Shown here: positions 11,305 through 19,051 of the stretch, in pieces
Position numbering within the stretch: position 1 is the first letter of the stretch
How the letters are laid out: every line of letters begins with the position of its first letter
Assembly (NCBI RefSeq): GCF_019145195.1
Contig: NZ_JAHSTW010000001.1
Span: forward strand, 186,001 to 250,000
Origin: Pseudomonas siliginis
GTDB taxonomy: Bacteria; Pseudomonadota; Gammaproteobacteria; Pseudomonadales; Pseudomonadaceae
Direction of reading: 5' to 3'
DNA length: 64,000 nucleotides
Notes under the pieces: generated by a model
Told to the model about the DNA's origin: nothing
Databases searched by the model: none
The model's input: only the letters and a program-made list of their open reading frames with translations
Program-made: the position numbers and the translations under genes

Positions 11305-13515
11305 TTACAATTTCCGCAACCTTATATTTTTGATACGTGTTTGCGTCACAACACTCCCCACATGAAGGTATAACATTAATGTTTTTGGCGTCTCGTATTT
11401 TGCGGCATTAAAACGAAAGTTTTGAGACTGCCAAAGCATAGAGCCGGGTACGTTGAGCTGCGTTCTTTCATTATTCTGCTTGAATATTACAACGCACAGT
11501 TCTGTGTTTTTATAATCAAAACTCAACTCATATTGGTCGCCCTCTTCAACTTCTTGGAAACTCTTGACGATCTGAATGGCACTGCGCACCTGTGGGCCAG
11601 GTACTGATTCAAGAAAATACTCATTTTCAATAAAGGAAATTCTTGGAGGGGAGGCCTCTGCATCTTGGACTACCCAATGGTTCCAATGATAGTTATCAAA
11701 CGTAGTCAAATCATCCAACCCAGCCTTAACCCCATAACTCCTCACCCGACACCCAACCGCCTCACTCTCAACCGCCCCCGAATACAACCCCACCTTCAAT
11801 AAGACAACCAGCCTCGAATCCGCCTTACACCCCCGCAACCATTCCACCTCAGCCAAATAACTAAGGCCCACCCCTTGATCATGCGCCGCCCCGAAAAACT
11901 GCTCCCTGACCCGCTCCCCACCCTCCGCAAACGTCTCCACATACTTTAACCAGATCGGTAATCCCGCCTGCTGAAATGGCCAAGCCTCACACAAAACCTT
12001 CGTGTCATCCTTGAGCATTCCAACATCCAGCACCTCACCATCAAAACCCTCAAGTTTCGGCATCGGCATGCTCGATTGCAGCAACTCACCAATCAATAAC
12101 GTCACACTCTGCACAGGCGTCGGCTGGCCATTGACGATCAAGTTGTATTTCAATTCCACACTACGCTGCAGATTTACCCCGGTGATAGAAGAATCGATAT
12201 CGAATTGCACTTTCGACTGTCCCGCCACCGGCTTGTGCTGGGGAGGCACTGAGCCGGCGCCGGGTCTGCCGGCGATTTCCAGTTGCACTTCGTGATCGGC
12301 GCCAAACGTCGAAGTGTCAAACACCACGGTAAATCCACTTTGATGCAGATTCGGGTTCAGCCTGTAATCGGGCGCCTCAACAACCGTTGGCGGTTTCAAT
12401 TGACTGACTTCGCCGGTGACCGTGACGACAACGTCATTGGACGGGCGCGCGGGCACGTTGGCGCGCAGCAGCTGAAAGCCGACCTTGGCCGAACCGTTGA
12501 CGATCGCTGTGATCTTGTCGTTCGGGATCGGGAAGTCATGATGGCCGGGCACGCTGTCGACGGTTTTTTCCAGCGGGCCGACGATCACGGTCTGTCCTCC
12601 AGACGTCGTGCCGGCCCAGGTCAGGACGACCTTGTCACCGGCCTGGTAGTCGGCGCCTGTGAAGTAAACCCGGGCGGCGGCGTCGCTTGTGCCCAGTACC
12701 TTCAGGTCGATGGTGGTGACGTTCTGGTTGTTGACCCAGATCGTTGGCGCCGGCAAGCGATTGTTCAGATCCACCGAGACGTAAGTGATTTTCGACCACC
12801 GCGCCTTCGGATCCGGCAGATTACCCACCCGGTCGACGACCTGATAGCTCACTTCGATATTGTTGCCGTTGCCTTGCGCCCTGATGACGTCCTCGGTGAA
12901 GGTGGCGAAGATCGGATGGTTGACCGGATCGTCGATCTGCTCTCTGGTGACCGGGTAGTACGTCACCACCTGATCACCCCAACGGCACCGAATGGTGTCG
13001 AAGATGGCGATGTTCTCATAGGGTACGATGTTCATGCGGATTCCCCGCCGGGCCAAATCCTCATTCACACCATTGGACGGATCCGGGCTAAGCGTATAGA
13101 TCAGGCCGGAGTTGCCTTCTTCGTTGTCGCTATCGGTGCCACCTGGTTGTGTGAGTTGGACCCACATACGCCGTACCGGCTCGGAGCTAACCGGGTCCTG
13201 ACCCAAGCGCTGTACGGTGTAAACGATCAGTGCTTCGCCATTGGTGACTTGACCCTTGGGGACTTTGAATTCGAGCCGCTTATTCAAGTTGCTTTCATCG
13301 ACCGGAATTGTCCCAACCTCGACGCCATCAAAATACATTTTGCAGTTGTCATACATCGCCATCCCTACCCACGGATCTACGATGATCAGCAAATCATTTT
13401 CGACGGTCTCGAGCGAAATGCCACCGTCGTAGCCCCCATCCTTCAAAACGGCCTGTTTCAAAACAAAGGGTGGATTCAGAGCGAGAATGCGGTTTTCATC
13501 CGGGGTCTGGTTCAT
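11305..13515 (-). CDS. Large multidomain beta-sandwich protein, unknown function
   Basis: This is a 736-residue protein with an ATG at 13515 and ACGGAG seven bases upstream. It has no signal peptide or membrane segment. Residues about 40-500 read as successive immunoglobulin-like beta domains (recurring phrases such as DKVVLTWAGTTSGGQTVIVG and SVELKYNLIVNGQPTPVQSV). The last 130 residues resemble a carbohydrate-binding jelly roll, with the phrases YELSFDYKNT and TRIKNIRLRKL. Large Ig-like proteins of this type occur in plant-associated pseudomonads without known function. The gene sits between the fap operon and the sigma-54 activator. Its 3-prime third differs in base composition from its 5-prime part. 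A perfect lux-box-like palindrome lies 84 bases upstream of the start. Confidence 0.8.
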   Translation of the reverse strand: MNQTPDENRILALNPPFVLKQAVLKDGGYDGGISLETVENDLLIIVDPWVGMAMYDNCKMYFDGVEVGTIPVDESNLNKRLEFKVPKGQVTNGEALIVYTVQRLGQDPVSSEPVRRMWVQLTQPGGTDSDNEEGNSGLIYTLSPDPSNGVNEDLARRGIRMNIVPYENIAIFDTIRCRWGDQVVTYYPVTREQIDDPVNHPIFATFTEDVIRAQGNGNNIEVSYQVVDRVGNLPDPKARWSKITYVSVDLNNRLPAPTIWVNNQNVTTIDLKVLGTSDAAARVYFTGADYQAGDKVVLTWAGTTSGGQTVIVGPLEKTVDSVPGHHDFPIPNDKITAIVNGSAKVGFQLLRANVPARPSNDVVVTVTGEVSQLKPPTVVEAPDYRLNPNLHQSGFTVVFDTSTFGADHEVQLEIAGRPGAGSVPPQHKPVAGQSKVQFDIDSSITGVNLQRSVELKYNLIVNGQPTPVQSVTLLIGELLQSSMPMPKLEGFDGEVLDVGMLKDDTKVLCEAWPFQQAGLPIWLKYVETFAEGGERVREQFFGAAHDQGVGLSYLAEVEWLRGCKADSRLVVLLKVGLYSGAVESEAVGCRVRSYGVKAGLDDLTTFDNYHWNHWVVQDAEASPPRISFIENEYFLESVPGPQVRSAIQIVKSFQEVEEGDQYELSFDYKNTELCVVIFKQNNERTQLNVPGSMLWQSQNFRFNAAKYETPKTLMLYLHVGSVVTQTRIKNIRLRKL

Positions 13516-13586
13516 GTCGATGCTCCGTTACGGCCTGTTGCAAGGTGCCAGGCGCTGGAGTCATGTAAGCGGATTCAGCGGTAGGG

Positions 13587-13612
13587 CGCACCTGTCAGAT
13601 CTGACAGGTGCG
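13587..13612 (-). promoter_or_regulatory. Perfect lux-box-like palindrome upstream of the 736-residue gene
   Basis: A 26-bp perfect palindrome has the core ACCTGTCAGATCTGACAGGT. This closely matches las/lux box sequences bound by LuxR-type acyl-homoserine-lactone regulators, which read ACCTG-N10-CAGGT with central dyad symmetry. Its centre is at 13599.5, 84 bases before the ATG. A weak -10-like TTACAT (13563-13568 on the minus strand) would place the box at about -42, the usual position for activation by LuxR proteins. No luxR or luxI gene is in the window. Confidence 0.7.
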
Positions 13613-13668
13613 GACGTATTTCCGATAAGTGGTCACGAGTTGCACCAGCAGCGAAAAGCAGACAGATC

Positions 13669-13735
13669 AAAGGATCGCAGCCTTCGGCAGCGCCTACACG
13701 GAACAATGTAGGGACTGCCGAAGGCTGCGATCTTT
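13669..13735. repeat. Inverted REP-like repeat, GATCGCAGCCTTCGGCAG type
   Basis: GATCGCAGCCTTCGGCAG and CTGCCGAAGGCTGCGATC face each other across about 24 bases, immediately after the fapF stop. This is a palindrome family different from the GTGGGAGC elements elsewhere in the window. It could also end fap transcription, since a T-rich stretch follows. Confidence 0.8.
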
Positions 13736-13740
13736 TGCTT

Positions 13741-15057
13741 TTAGAAGTAATACGGGAATTTCAGGCTGAACGAAAAGTCCGGCGCATCATCGGTCATACC
13801 GATCGACAAGTTCGGCACGATCGTCAGGTTGTCGGTGGCTGCGATGGTCATGCCGACGTTGAAGTAACCGGCGTTGGCATCACTGGACACTACCGATTCC
13901 CAATCGCCGCCGTCCTGTTTCAGCTTGCTTTTGCGTTGCACCAGGTCGGAGACCGAGAACGACATACTCATCTTCTCGTTGAGCGCGAAGGCGATACCGG
14001 CGCCGATCTGGAAGCTGTCGCCAATCTTAACCTTGCCCGGGTTTTTCTGATTGACCGTAGAGCTGATGTCGTCGAACGACTCCTCGAGGTTGTGGGTGTA
14101 GGAAAGGCTGCCGAACAGCACCGCCGGGTCAAACGTCTTGACCAGCGAGATACCCGGCGTGATCGACCAGACGCCGTTGCCGGTGGGCAGGGTGTCGGGG
14201 ACGAACAGGTTGGAGTTGGCGTCGGTCTGGCGCAGTTTGATGCCGAACGGGTCTTTGCCGGTCGGCGCCTTGACGCGCAAGGTGACGACGGCGTCCGGGG
14301 TGTTGACCGATTCGTCGAGGAACTTGTAGGCGATACCGAAGTTGACGTCGCCAATGGTTGGATCCTTGGTGACGGTTTCTTCTGTTGTTACGCCAGCCGC
14401 GCCCTCGTTGCCGCCGCCGGATTGATACGTCGACTCGCGATAGATCACCGGCACGTTCAGGTCGAACTGCCAGCGGTTATCGAAGTTGTAGCGGCCGGTG
14501 AGGTCCAGGGTCCAGGTGTCGGCCTTGATCCGGTCGAGGTTGATGTTGCCGAGGAAAATCGAATCCAGCGCAAGGAAACCGTTGAGGATCAACTGGCGGG
14601 TGTCGTAGCGCGAATAGGTCAGGCCGGTTTCCACGCTGAACTTGCCGCCGCCAAAGAAACCGCTGGCTTCGTCATACAGGTTGGAAACGCTCTGCGCCGG
14701 TTGTGAATCATCGGCCAGCGATTGGCCGTAGGAAGCGCCGCTGCCCCCGGCGGCGCCTCCCGATGCAGCGGCCGCACCGGTGCCTGTGGCGGCTCCGGCG
14801 GCGACGCGATTGCCTTTCATGTCGGACGGCGATTTGGCCAGCCGTTTTGGCGGTGGGGCGGCGGGTGTTTCTTCTACCTGGCGGACCCGTTGTTCAAGTA
14901 CCGCCAGCGCTTGTTGTTGTTGTTCGTATCGTTGTCTCAGTTCCAGAAGTTCCCGTTTCAGGGCTTCTACATCGGCGTCGGGTGCTGCTTGCAGCATTGC
15001 CGCCGGGAGAAGGGTACTCAAACACACTGCGGCACGCAGTGATACTGATCGATACAT
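13741..15057 (-). CDS. fapF: Fap amyloid outer-membrane secretion pore FapF
   Basis: FapF is the trimeric outer-membrane channel that exports Fap amyloid subunits. The 438-residue product has a signal peptide (residues 1-25), a coiled-coil helix at about 27-65 ([20 protein letters not shown] onward), a proline-rich linker (PAAPPPKR) and a glycine-rich segment. A C-terminal beta-barrel follows, ending in the aromatic FPYYF expected of outer-membrane proteins. The known structure of the family has an N-terminal coiled coil gating a 12-strand barrel, and the layout here agrees. It is the last gene of the operon, 45 bases after fapE, and is followed directly by an inverted repeat. Confidence 0.92.
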   Translation of the reverse strand: MYRSVSLRAAVCLSTLLPAAMLQAAPDADVEALKRELLELRQRYEQQQQALAVLEQRVRQVEETPAAPPPKRLAKSPSDMKGNRVAAGAATGTGAAAASGGAAGGSGASYGQSLADDSQPAQSVSNLYDEASGFFGGGKFSVETGLTYSRYDTRQLILNGFLALDSIFLGNINLDRIKADTWTLDLTGRYNFDNRWQFDLNVPVIYRESTYQSGGGNEGAAGVTTEETVTKDPTIGDVNFGIAYKFLDESVNTPDAVVTLRVKAPTGKDPFGIKLRQTDANSNLFVPDTLPTGNGVWSITPGISLVKTFDPAVLFGSLSYTHNLEESFDDISSTVNQKNPGKVKIGDSFQIGAGIAFALNEKMSMSFSVSDLVQRKSKLKQDGGDWESVVSSDANAGYFNVGMTIAATDNLTIVPNLSIGMTDDAPDFSFSLKFPYYF

Positions 15058-15102
15058 GAATAAGCCGTCCCTTTAAGCCCAATGATCGAGACTCAGCGTA
15101 GT

Positions 15103-15849
15103 TCAATATCCGATATTGCGTAGGGCCCCGAGTTGGGTCAGGTTGCAATCCAGTGCACCGGCGCTTCTGCCGTTATTGTTAAGTACGACGTTGAGTTGCG
15201 TAAGGTTGTTGACCACGTTGGCGCTGCCCAGCAATCGGGTGTTCTGCAGCAGCCCGCCCTGGGCGACTTGTTGCAGTGCCGTGCCTTGATTGCCGCTGGC
15301 CTGAATGGCCATTTGCACGCCACCGCCATTGGCTGAAACCGCGACACTGCCGGCGCCGTTGCTGCCAGTAATGGTTTGTCCGGCGATAAGGGCCTGGCCT
15401 TGCGACGGCATCAGTGCCGGCGCCTGACTGGCTTCGCTGACGTTGATCGCGACGTTGTTGTTGGCGGTGTTGCCATCGCCGGCGGCGCGTACGCTTTGCG
15501 TCACACCCTGGCTGCTGTTGAGGCCGGCGCCACCGATTACGCTGCCGGTGCCTGCGGTGAGGGCGCTGCCGTTGCCCGACTCCTTGATGGTCGAGACGTA
15601 GAATTCCGGTTTGACGGTTGCGGCCTGGATCTGCATCGAGGTCGCGGCCCCGATCAAGTCGCCGCTGGCGTTGCGCCAGGTGCTGCTCATGACAATGCCG
15701 AAGCTGATGATCCGCCCCGGCATGACGTACCGACCGCGCAGCTCTGCGAGCTCCTGGTCCTTGATTTCGATGGGTTTGAATCCGGCATGGGCTAAACCTG
15801 ACGCACTCGCTGCCAGGCAGGCGGCGGCCAGCCAGTATGAGCTTTTCAT
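15103..15849 (-). CDS. fapE: Fap amyloid system secreted protein FapE
   Basis: FapE is an exported minor component found with Fap fibrils. I place the start at the ATG at 15849 (GGAGCAGCAG just upstream; MKSSYWLAAACLAASASGLA is a clear signal peptide), giving 248 residues. The next ATG upstream adds six residues and has a poorer context. The mature part is rich in Gly, Ala, Asn and Gln, with phrases such as GNTANNNVAINV and ANVVNNLTQLNVVLNNNGRS that recall the fibre repeats. Only one cysteine (LDC near the C-terminus) is present in the mature protein. It lies 43 bases after fapD. Confidence 0.88.
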   Translation of the reverse strand: MKSSYWLAAACLAASASGLAHAGFKPIEIKDQELAELRGRYVMPGRIISFGIVMSSTWRNASGDLIGAATSMQIQAATVKPEFYVSTIKESGNGSALTAGTGSVIGGAGLNSSQGVTQSVRAAGDGNTANNNVAINVSEASQAPALMPSQGQALIAGQTITGSNGAGSVAVSANGGGVQMAIQASGNQGTALQQVAQGGLLQNTRLLGSANVVNNLTQLNVVLNNNGRSAGALDCNLTQLGALRNIGY

Positions 15850-15892
15850 CTGCTGCTCCCGGGACATCCAGTCCCATTCTCTAACTCGGCGA

Positions 15893-16573
15893 TTAAAAGA
15901 AGTCGCTCTGAATGAACCCGAAATCCATCAATTCCGCATCTTTGACCGGGTTGAAACTGTCCAGCGAGTTCTTCGCCGTCAGCGGCACGGGAGGGCTGCG
16001 CAAGGCGTTGGCCTTGTCGTAACCGGGGCCGACGATGGCAAAGACAATGCCGTTCCAACCTTTGACAAAGTCGTCTTGTTTGTAGCGCTTGTGGCCGAGA
16101 ACCGGGTCACCGATGTAGACCCAATCCTTGTCCGAACGCTGCAGGACGACGAAATGCTTGTAACCACGAATGTCCATCAGAACCACCACCGGAATGGTCA
16201 CCGCTTCGAGTTTCTCGGGCGGGATCCGGTAGCCACGGGCACGCATGCCGATGCTTTCTACGTAGCGCTTCATGTCGAGCATGGAGAAACCCTGGGTTCG
16301 CACCAGGTCCTGGTCAGCGTGGACCAGCATGCCTTTGATGATGTGCTCCTCATCGACGTCGAGCCAATAGGCCTGGCGCAGGACCGTCGCCAGTGCAGCA
16401 GCGCCGCAGCTGAAGTCGGTTTTCTGTTCGACGATGTCGGCAAACTTGCGCTCACGAATGCTTTGCACGTCCTTGTAGACCAGCACGCCACCCGGCAGGG
16501 CAGCCACGGGCATCTGGGCCGCCTGAGTCAGGCCGCACAGACAAAGCAGAGCGAGGAGGGCAGGAGTCCGCAT
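15893..16573 (-). CDS. fapD: Fap system C39-family cysteine protease FapD
   Basis: FapD is a periplasmic papain-like peptidase required for Fap export or maturation. The 226-residue product starts at 16573; the frame continues 42 codons upstream through the terminator and fapC, so that extension is rejected. A signal peptide covers residues 1-20. The C39 catalytic residues are visible: Cys56 in TDFSCGAAALATVL, His140 in GYKHFVVLQ and Asp156 in YIGDPVLG. Unlike bacteriocin C39 peptidases it has no ABC transporter domain. A strong hairpin sits between fapC and this gene, so expression may be lower than that of the fibre genes. Confidence 0.92.
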   Translation of the reverse strand: MRTPALLALLCLCGLTQAAQMPVAALPGGVLVYKDVQSIRERKFADIVEQKTDFSCGAAALATVLRQAYWLDVDEEHIIKGMLVHADQDLVRTQGFSMLDMKRYVESIGMRARGYRIPPEKLEAVTIPVVVLMDIRGYKHFVVLQRSDKDWVYIGDPVLGHKRYKQDDFVKGWNGIVFAIVGPGYDKANALRSPPVPLTAKNSLDSFNPVKDAELMDFGFIQSDFF

Positions 16574-16601
16574 GATCGAATACGCCTTGTGGAACCGAGG
16601 A

Positions 16602-16623
16602 AAAGCCCCGTTGCCGGGGCTTT
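16602..16623 (-). terminator. Hairpin between fapC and fapD (partial terminator)
   Basis: AAAGCCCCG and CGGGGCTTT form a perfect 9-bp stem with a 4-base loop, followed on the minus strand by four T residues. It begins about 15 bases after the fapC stop and 29 bases before the fapD start. Its position suggests that it limits transcription into fapDEF. Confidence 0.72.
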
Positions 16624-16637
16624 CGTTTCGATCGCGA

Positions 16638-17621
16638 TTACATGCAGGCTTTGCAACCTGCGGCGATGGACAGCGAGTTGCTTTGTTGGTTGCCCACACC
16701 CGCCGAGACGTTGGCTCCGCCGTTGCCGGAGAAGTTGTTCATCGAGTTGGTCATGTTGGCGTTGTTGACGACAGGGGTTTTCCAGCCATCTTTGGTCAAC
16801 ACTTGTTGGGTGGTGACGCCAGCGAGGCCAAAAGTACCCACGGCTTCGAACTTGGCTTTCTGATCATCGTTGCCACCATGGCCGCCGCCACGGTTACCCC
16901 AGCCACCATGGTTGTCGTCTTCGATGGTCGCAGTGCCTTTGGCTTTGAACACGCCAGCGGCTGCATAAGTACCGGTAAGGGTGTCGGTTTTGTAAGCCTG
17001 CACGCCTTTGTTTTCCACGACCAGGCCAGTCGAGGACTGGTTGGCAGAGGCGGCAGCCTGCGCTACACGACCACCGGAAACGGCGATGGCGAGGTTGTTT
17101 TTCTGTTGGTTGAAGTTGCCCGAGCTCACGTTGATGCCGATGTTGCCGGAACCATTGTTGCCTGCATTGCTGAGCGTGGCGTTGTTGAAGGTGGACGAGT
17201 TTTTCACGTAGTTGTTGCTGTTCACCTGAGTCGCGCTCGAGGCGGCAACAGCATTGCCGAAGATGAAGCTTTCGTCAGCGGTGGCCAGCGCAGCAGCGTT
17301 GTCCTGCTGGTTGCCGTCGCCGGCGGCGACGTTGGCGCCCATGTTGCCGTTGGAGCCGTTGAGCGAGTCGCTGGCATTGGCGTTGTTCAGGGTGCCCTGG
17401 TTTTTCACCACGTTGCCGTCGCTGTTTTGTGCGTCGAGTACAGCGGCGCCGGCGCCTGCGGTGATCTGCAGCAGTTGTTCAAGATTCGGACCTTGTGGCT
17501 GGCCGTGACCGTTGCCGTGTCCATTGCCATGCCCGTTACCACGACCGTCGGCCTGTGCTGCCATTGCCATCACTGCTGCGAGTGCGAAAACCAGTGGTTT
17601 GAGAGCCATTGTAGGTTTCAT
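16638..17621 (-). CDS. fapC: Major functional amyloid subunit FapC
   Basis: FapC is the main fibre protein of Fap biofilm amyloid. It has 327 residues, with GGAGAAACAACC before the ATG and a signal peptide ending near residue 24. Three amyloid repeats of about 40 residues (roughly 74-113, 140-180 and 283-322) share the pattern G-x-N-V-x-x-G-x-x-N-Q-Q-x-N. Long variable linkers separate them, the second rich in Gly and His (NHGGWGNRGGGHGGNDD). The C-terminus has the conserved CxxC (Cys323, Cys326). The mature N-terminus carries a GNGH repeat array encoded by near-identical 12-base units. It is the third gene, 73 bases after fapB, and is followed by a hairpin. Confidence 0.95.
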   Translation of the reverse strand: MKPTMALKPLVFALAAVMAMAAQADGRGNGHGNGHGNGHGQPQGPNLEQLLQITAGAGAAVLDAQNSDGNVVKNQGTLNNANASDSLNGSNGNMGANVAAGDGNQQDNAAALATADESFIFGNAVAASSATQVNSNNYVKNSSTFNNATLSNAGNNGSGNIGINVSSGNFNQQKNNLAIAVSGGRVAQAAASANQSSTGLVVENKGVQAYKTDTLTGTYAAAGVFKAKGTATIEDDNHGGWGNRGGGHGGNDDQKAKFEAVGTFGLAGVTTQQVLTKDGWKTPVVNNANMTNSMNNFSGNGGANVSAGVGNQQSNSLSIAAGCKACM

Positions 17622-17694
17622 GGTTGTTTCTCCGTCGTGCTTATTAGTTGGTTAAGTGTTGGGACTTTTCTAATTGCACTGCTTTTTGTTTGGG

Positions 17695-18267
17695 TCAGTC
17701 TGCGACCCGGATGCTCAGGGTGTTAGCCATTCGGTTCCCCACCCCGGCACTCTGGTTCACCTGGATTACCCCGCGGCTGCCGGTGAAGGCCTGATCACTG
17801 GTCGTGACCTGGCGACTGCCGATTGAGGTACCAGTTGCTCCTGAGCTCGGTAAAAACGCCACGTTCTGTTGCGAAAGGGCGCTGTCGTCAACGCTCTGCG
17901 GGCCGGCACTGATGCTGACGCGCGTTACGTTGGCCATTTGATTGTTGGCACCGGCGCCCTGGTTAACACCGAGGATGCCGTTGCCATTGCTGAAAGAGTT
18001 GCCGCCGATGTTGGCGCTCGCGTCGATGGCGCGGCTGGCGGGCGTGTCGATGGTTTGCCTGACGCCGGTGGTGGCATGGGCTTCGGTGCCGATGGCAATC
18101 GCCTTGGTGTTGGCTTGCTGCATCTGGTCACCGGCGGCCTGGTTGACGTTGAAGTTGCCGCGATATTGCGCACCGGAATCCTGAATGTTTGCCTTGTTGA
18201 CTGAAGCCGAATCGGCCATGGCGCTGGTGCAGCCGAGCAGGGCGAGAAGCAGCAGGGTGCGATTCAT
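17695..18267 (-). CDS. fapB: Minor amyloid subunit and nucleator FapB
   Basis: FapB is a FapC-like minor fibre protein thought to nucleate fibril growth. The 190-residue product has a signal peptide (residues 1-18). Three short repeats are centred at about 37-59 (GNFNVNQAAGDQMQQANTKA), 97-119 and 166-188, each with V-N-Q-x-A-G-x-x-x-x-M-A-N. Linkers are shorter than in FapC and the C-terminal CxxC is absent, as expected for FapB. The start lies one base after the fapA stop, so the two are probably translationally coupled. Confidence 0.93.
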   Translation of the reverse strand: MNRTLLLLALLGCTSAMADSASVNKANIQDSGAQYRGNFNVNQAAGDQMQQANTKAIAIGTEAHATTGVRQTIDTPASRAIDASANIGGNSFSNGNGILGVNQGAGANNQMANVTRVSISAGPQSVDDSALSQQNVAFLPSSGATGTSIGSRQVTTSDQAFTGSRGVIQVNQSAGVGNRMANTLSIRVAD

Positions 18268-18268
18268 G

Positions 18269-18718
18269 TCATTGGCCTCCGGCCATGCGAGTCAGAGGCG
18301 CCAGCCCGGTGCTCATCGCCCGGTTGACCGTGTTGGAGATCGAGGCGCCAGAACCACCGCCGCTGCCAGTGCGCATACCGGGCAGGCCGTTCTGGTTGGT
18401 CAGGGTGTTCATGCCGGGCAGGTTGGAGCTGGGCGTGGTCATGTTGCCGCGGATCGATGAGCCGCTGGCGACACTGGCGAAATCACCGTCAGTGAGTTCG
18501 GTACTGCTGAGGGTCTGGTTGATCCGCGCCGAAGGGTTGGCGTTGACCGTGGTCGGATAGGGGTCTTTGCCGCCATTGCGACCGATCGCGATGGGTTGAA
18601 CGTCGCGGTTGAGGACGATCACCCCATTGCCTTCGGCTTGGGCGCTGACACTGATCAATGCGCTGGCGGCTGATCCGATCAGCAGGAGGCAGGTCAGGCC
18701 TTTATTGAAATTCCCCAC
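18269..18718 (-). CDS. fapA: Fap system protein FapA
   Basis: FapA is the first gene product of the amyloid operon, a small periplasmic protein proposed to act as a chaperone that controls the FapB/FapC balance. The product has 149 residues and starts with GTG at 18718; GAAGGA lies nine bases upstream. A signal peptide ends near AQA (residue 28). The mature part is low in complexity and rich in Gly, Ser, Asn and Thr. The start codon is about 42 bases from the predicted sigma-54 transcription start. Confidence 0.88.
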   Translation of the reverse strand: MGNFNKGLTCLLLIGSAASALISVSAQAEGNGVIVLNRDVQPIAIGRNGGKDPYPTTVNANPSARINQTLSSTELTDGDFASVASGSSIRGNMTTPSSNLPGMNTLTNQNGLPGMRTGSGGGSGASISNTVNRAMSTGLAPLTRMAGGQ

Positions 18719-18770
18719 GGCTGCAATTCCTTCTTCAGTGGGCTGGGTAATTCAGCGTTGTGAAGAAGAG

Positions 18771-18786
18771 AGCGAAAGCTGTGCCG
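18771..18786 (-). promoter_or_regulatory. Candidate sigma-54 promoter of fapABCDEF
   Basis: On the minus strand CGGCACAGCTTTCGCT matches the RpoN consensus TGGCAC-N5-TTGCW at all but two positions and keeps the invariant GG and GC exactly ten bases apart. Transcription would start near 18760, about 42 bases before the fapA start codon. Confidence 0.68.
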
Positions 18787-18849
18787 GTTTTGAATTATCT
18801 AGTTATTTCAACGGCTTACATGCTGTGGGAAGTTCCCTGTTGCGGGCAC

Positions 18850-18949
18850 TGTTTCAGCGCTGAGACACAGTGCGGATGGCTTGAGGGGCAATGGGCGCCG
18901 CAAAGCTCTGGAACAAGGGTTTGCGCCGAGGTGTTTCATCGGCGTAACA
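18850..18949 (-). promoter_or_regulatory. Two related dyads, candidate activator sites upstream of fap
   Basis: TGTTTCAGCGCTGAGACA (18850-18867) is a near-perfect inverted repeat, and TGTTTCATCGGCGTAACA (18932-18949) has the same length and ends. They lie about 90-107 and 172-189 bases upstream of the predicted start, where sigma-54 activators usually bind. A TGTTTCA half site is also at 19006. Confidence 0.5.
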
Positions 18950-19030
18950 GATCACGTGACGCAATGGTGAATGACGCTTGGGCGGGGCCTTTGCGCGGTC
19001 GGGAGTGTTTCAAAAACGGACAGTTTTGCG

Positions 19031-19051
19031 TTAAAAGCCGCCGGGCGGCTT
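19031..19051 (-). terminator. Terminator overlapping the NadR-like gene stop codon
   Basis: AAGCCGC and GCGGCTT pair with a three-base loop and are followed by TTTAAC on the minus strand. It would separate the pnuC operon from fap. Confidence 0.6.

Larger units (their letters stand above)
18719..19049. other. fap regulatory region
   Basis: This 331-base gap separates fapA from the NadR-like gene, both on the minus strand. It contains the nadR-side terminator, two dyads and the candidate sigma-54 promoter, described separately. I see no further coding sequence. Confidence 0.6.

Noticed and set aside
12283..13584. 433-residue plus-strand open frame opposite the Ig-like gene
   Set aside because: The minus-strand frame shows folded-domain composition and a ribosome binding site; this one shows neither.
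15893..16573. FapD as part of a bacteriocin export system
   Set aside because: The C39 domain stands alone, with a signal peptide, inside a complete fap operon.
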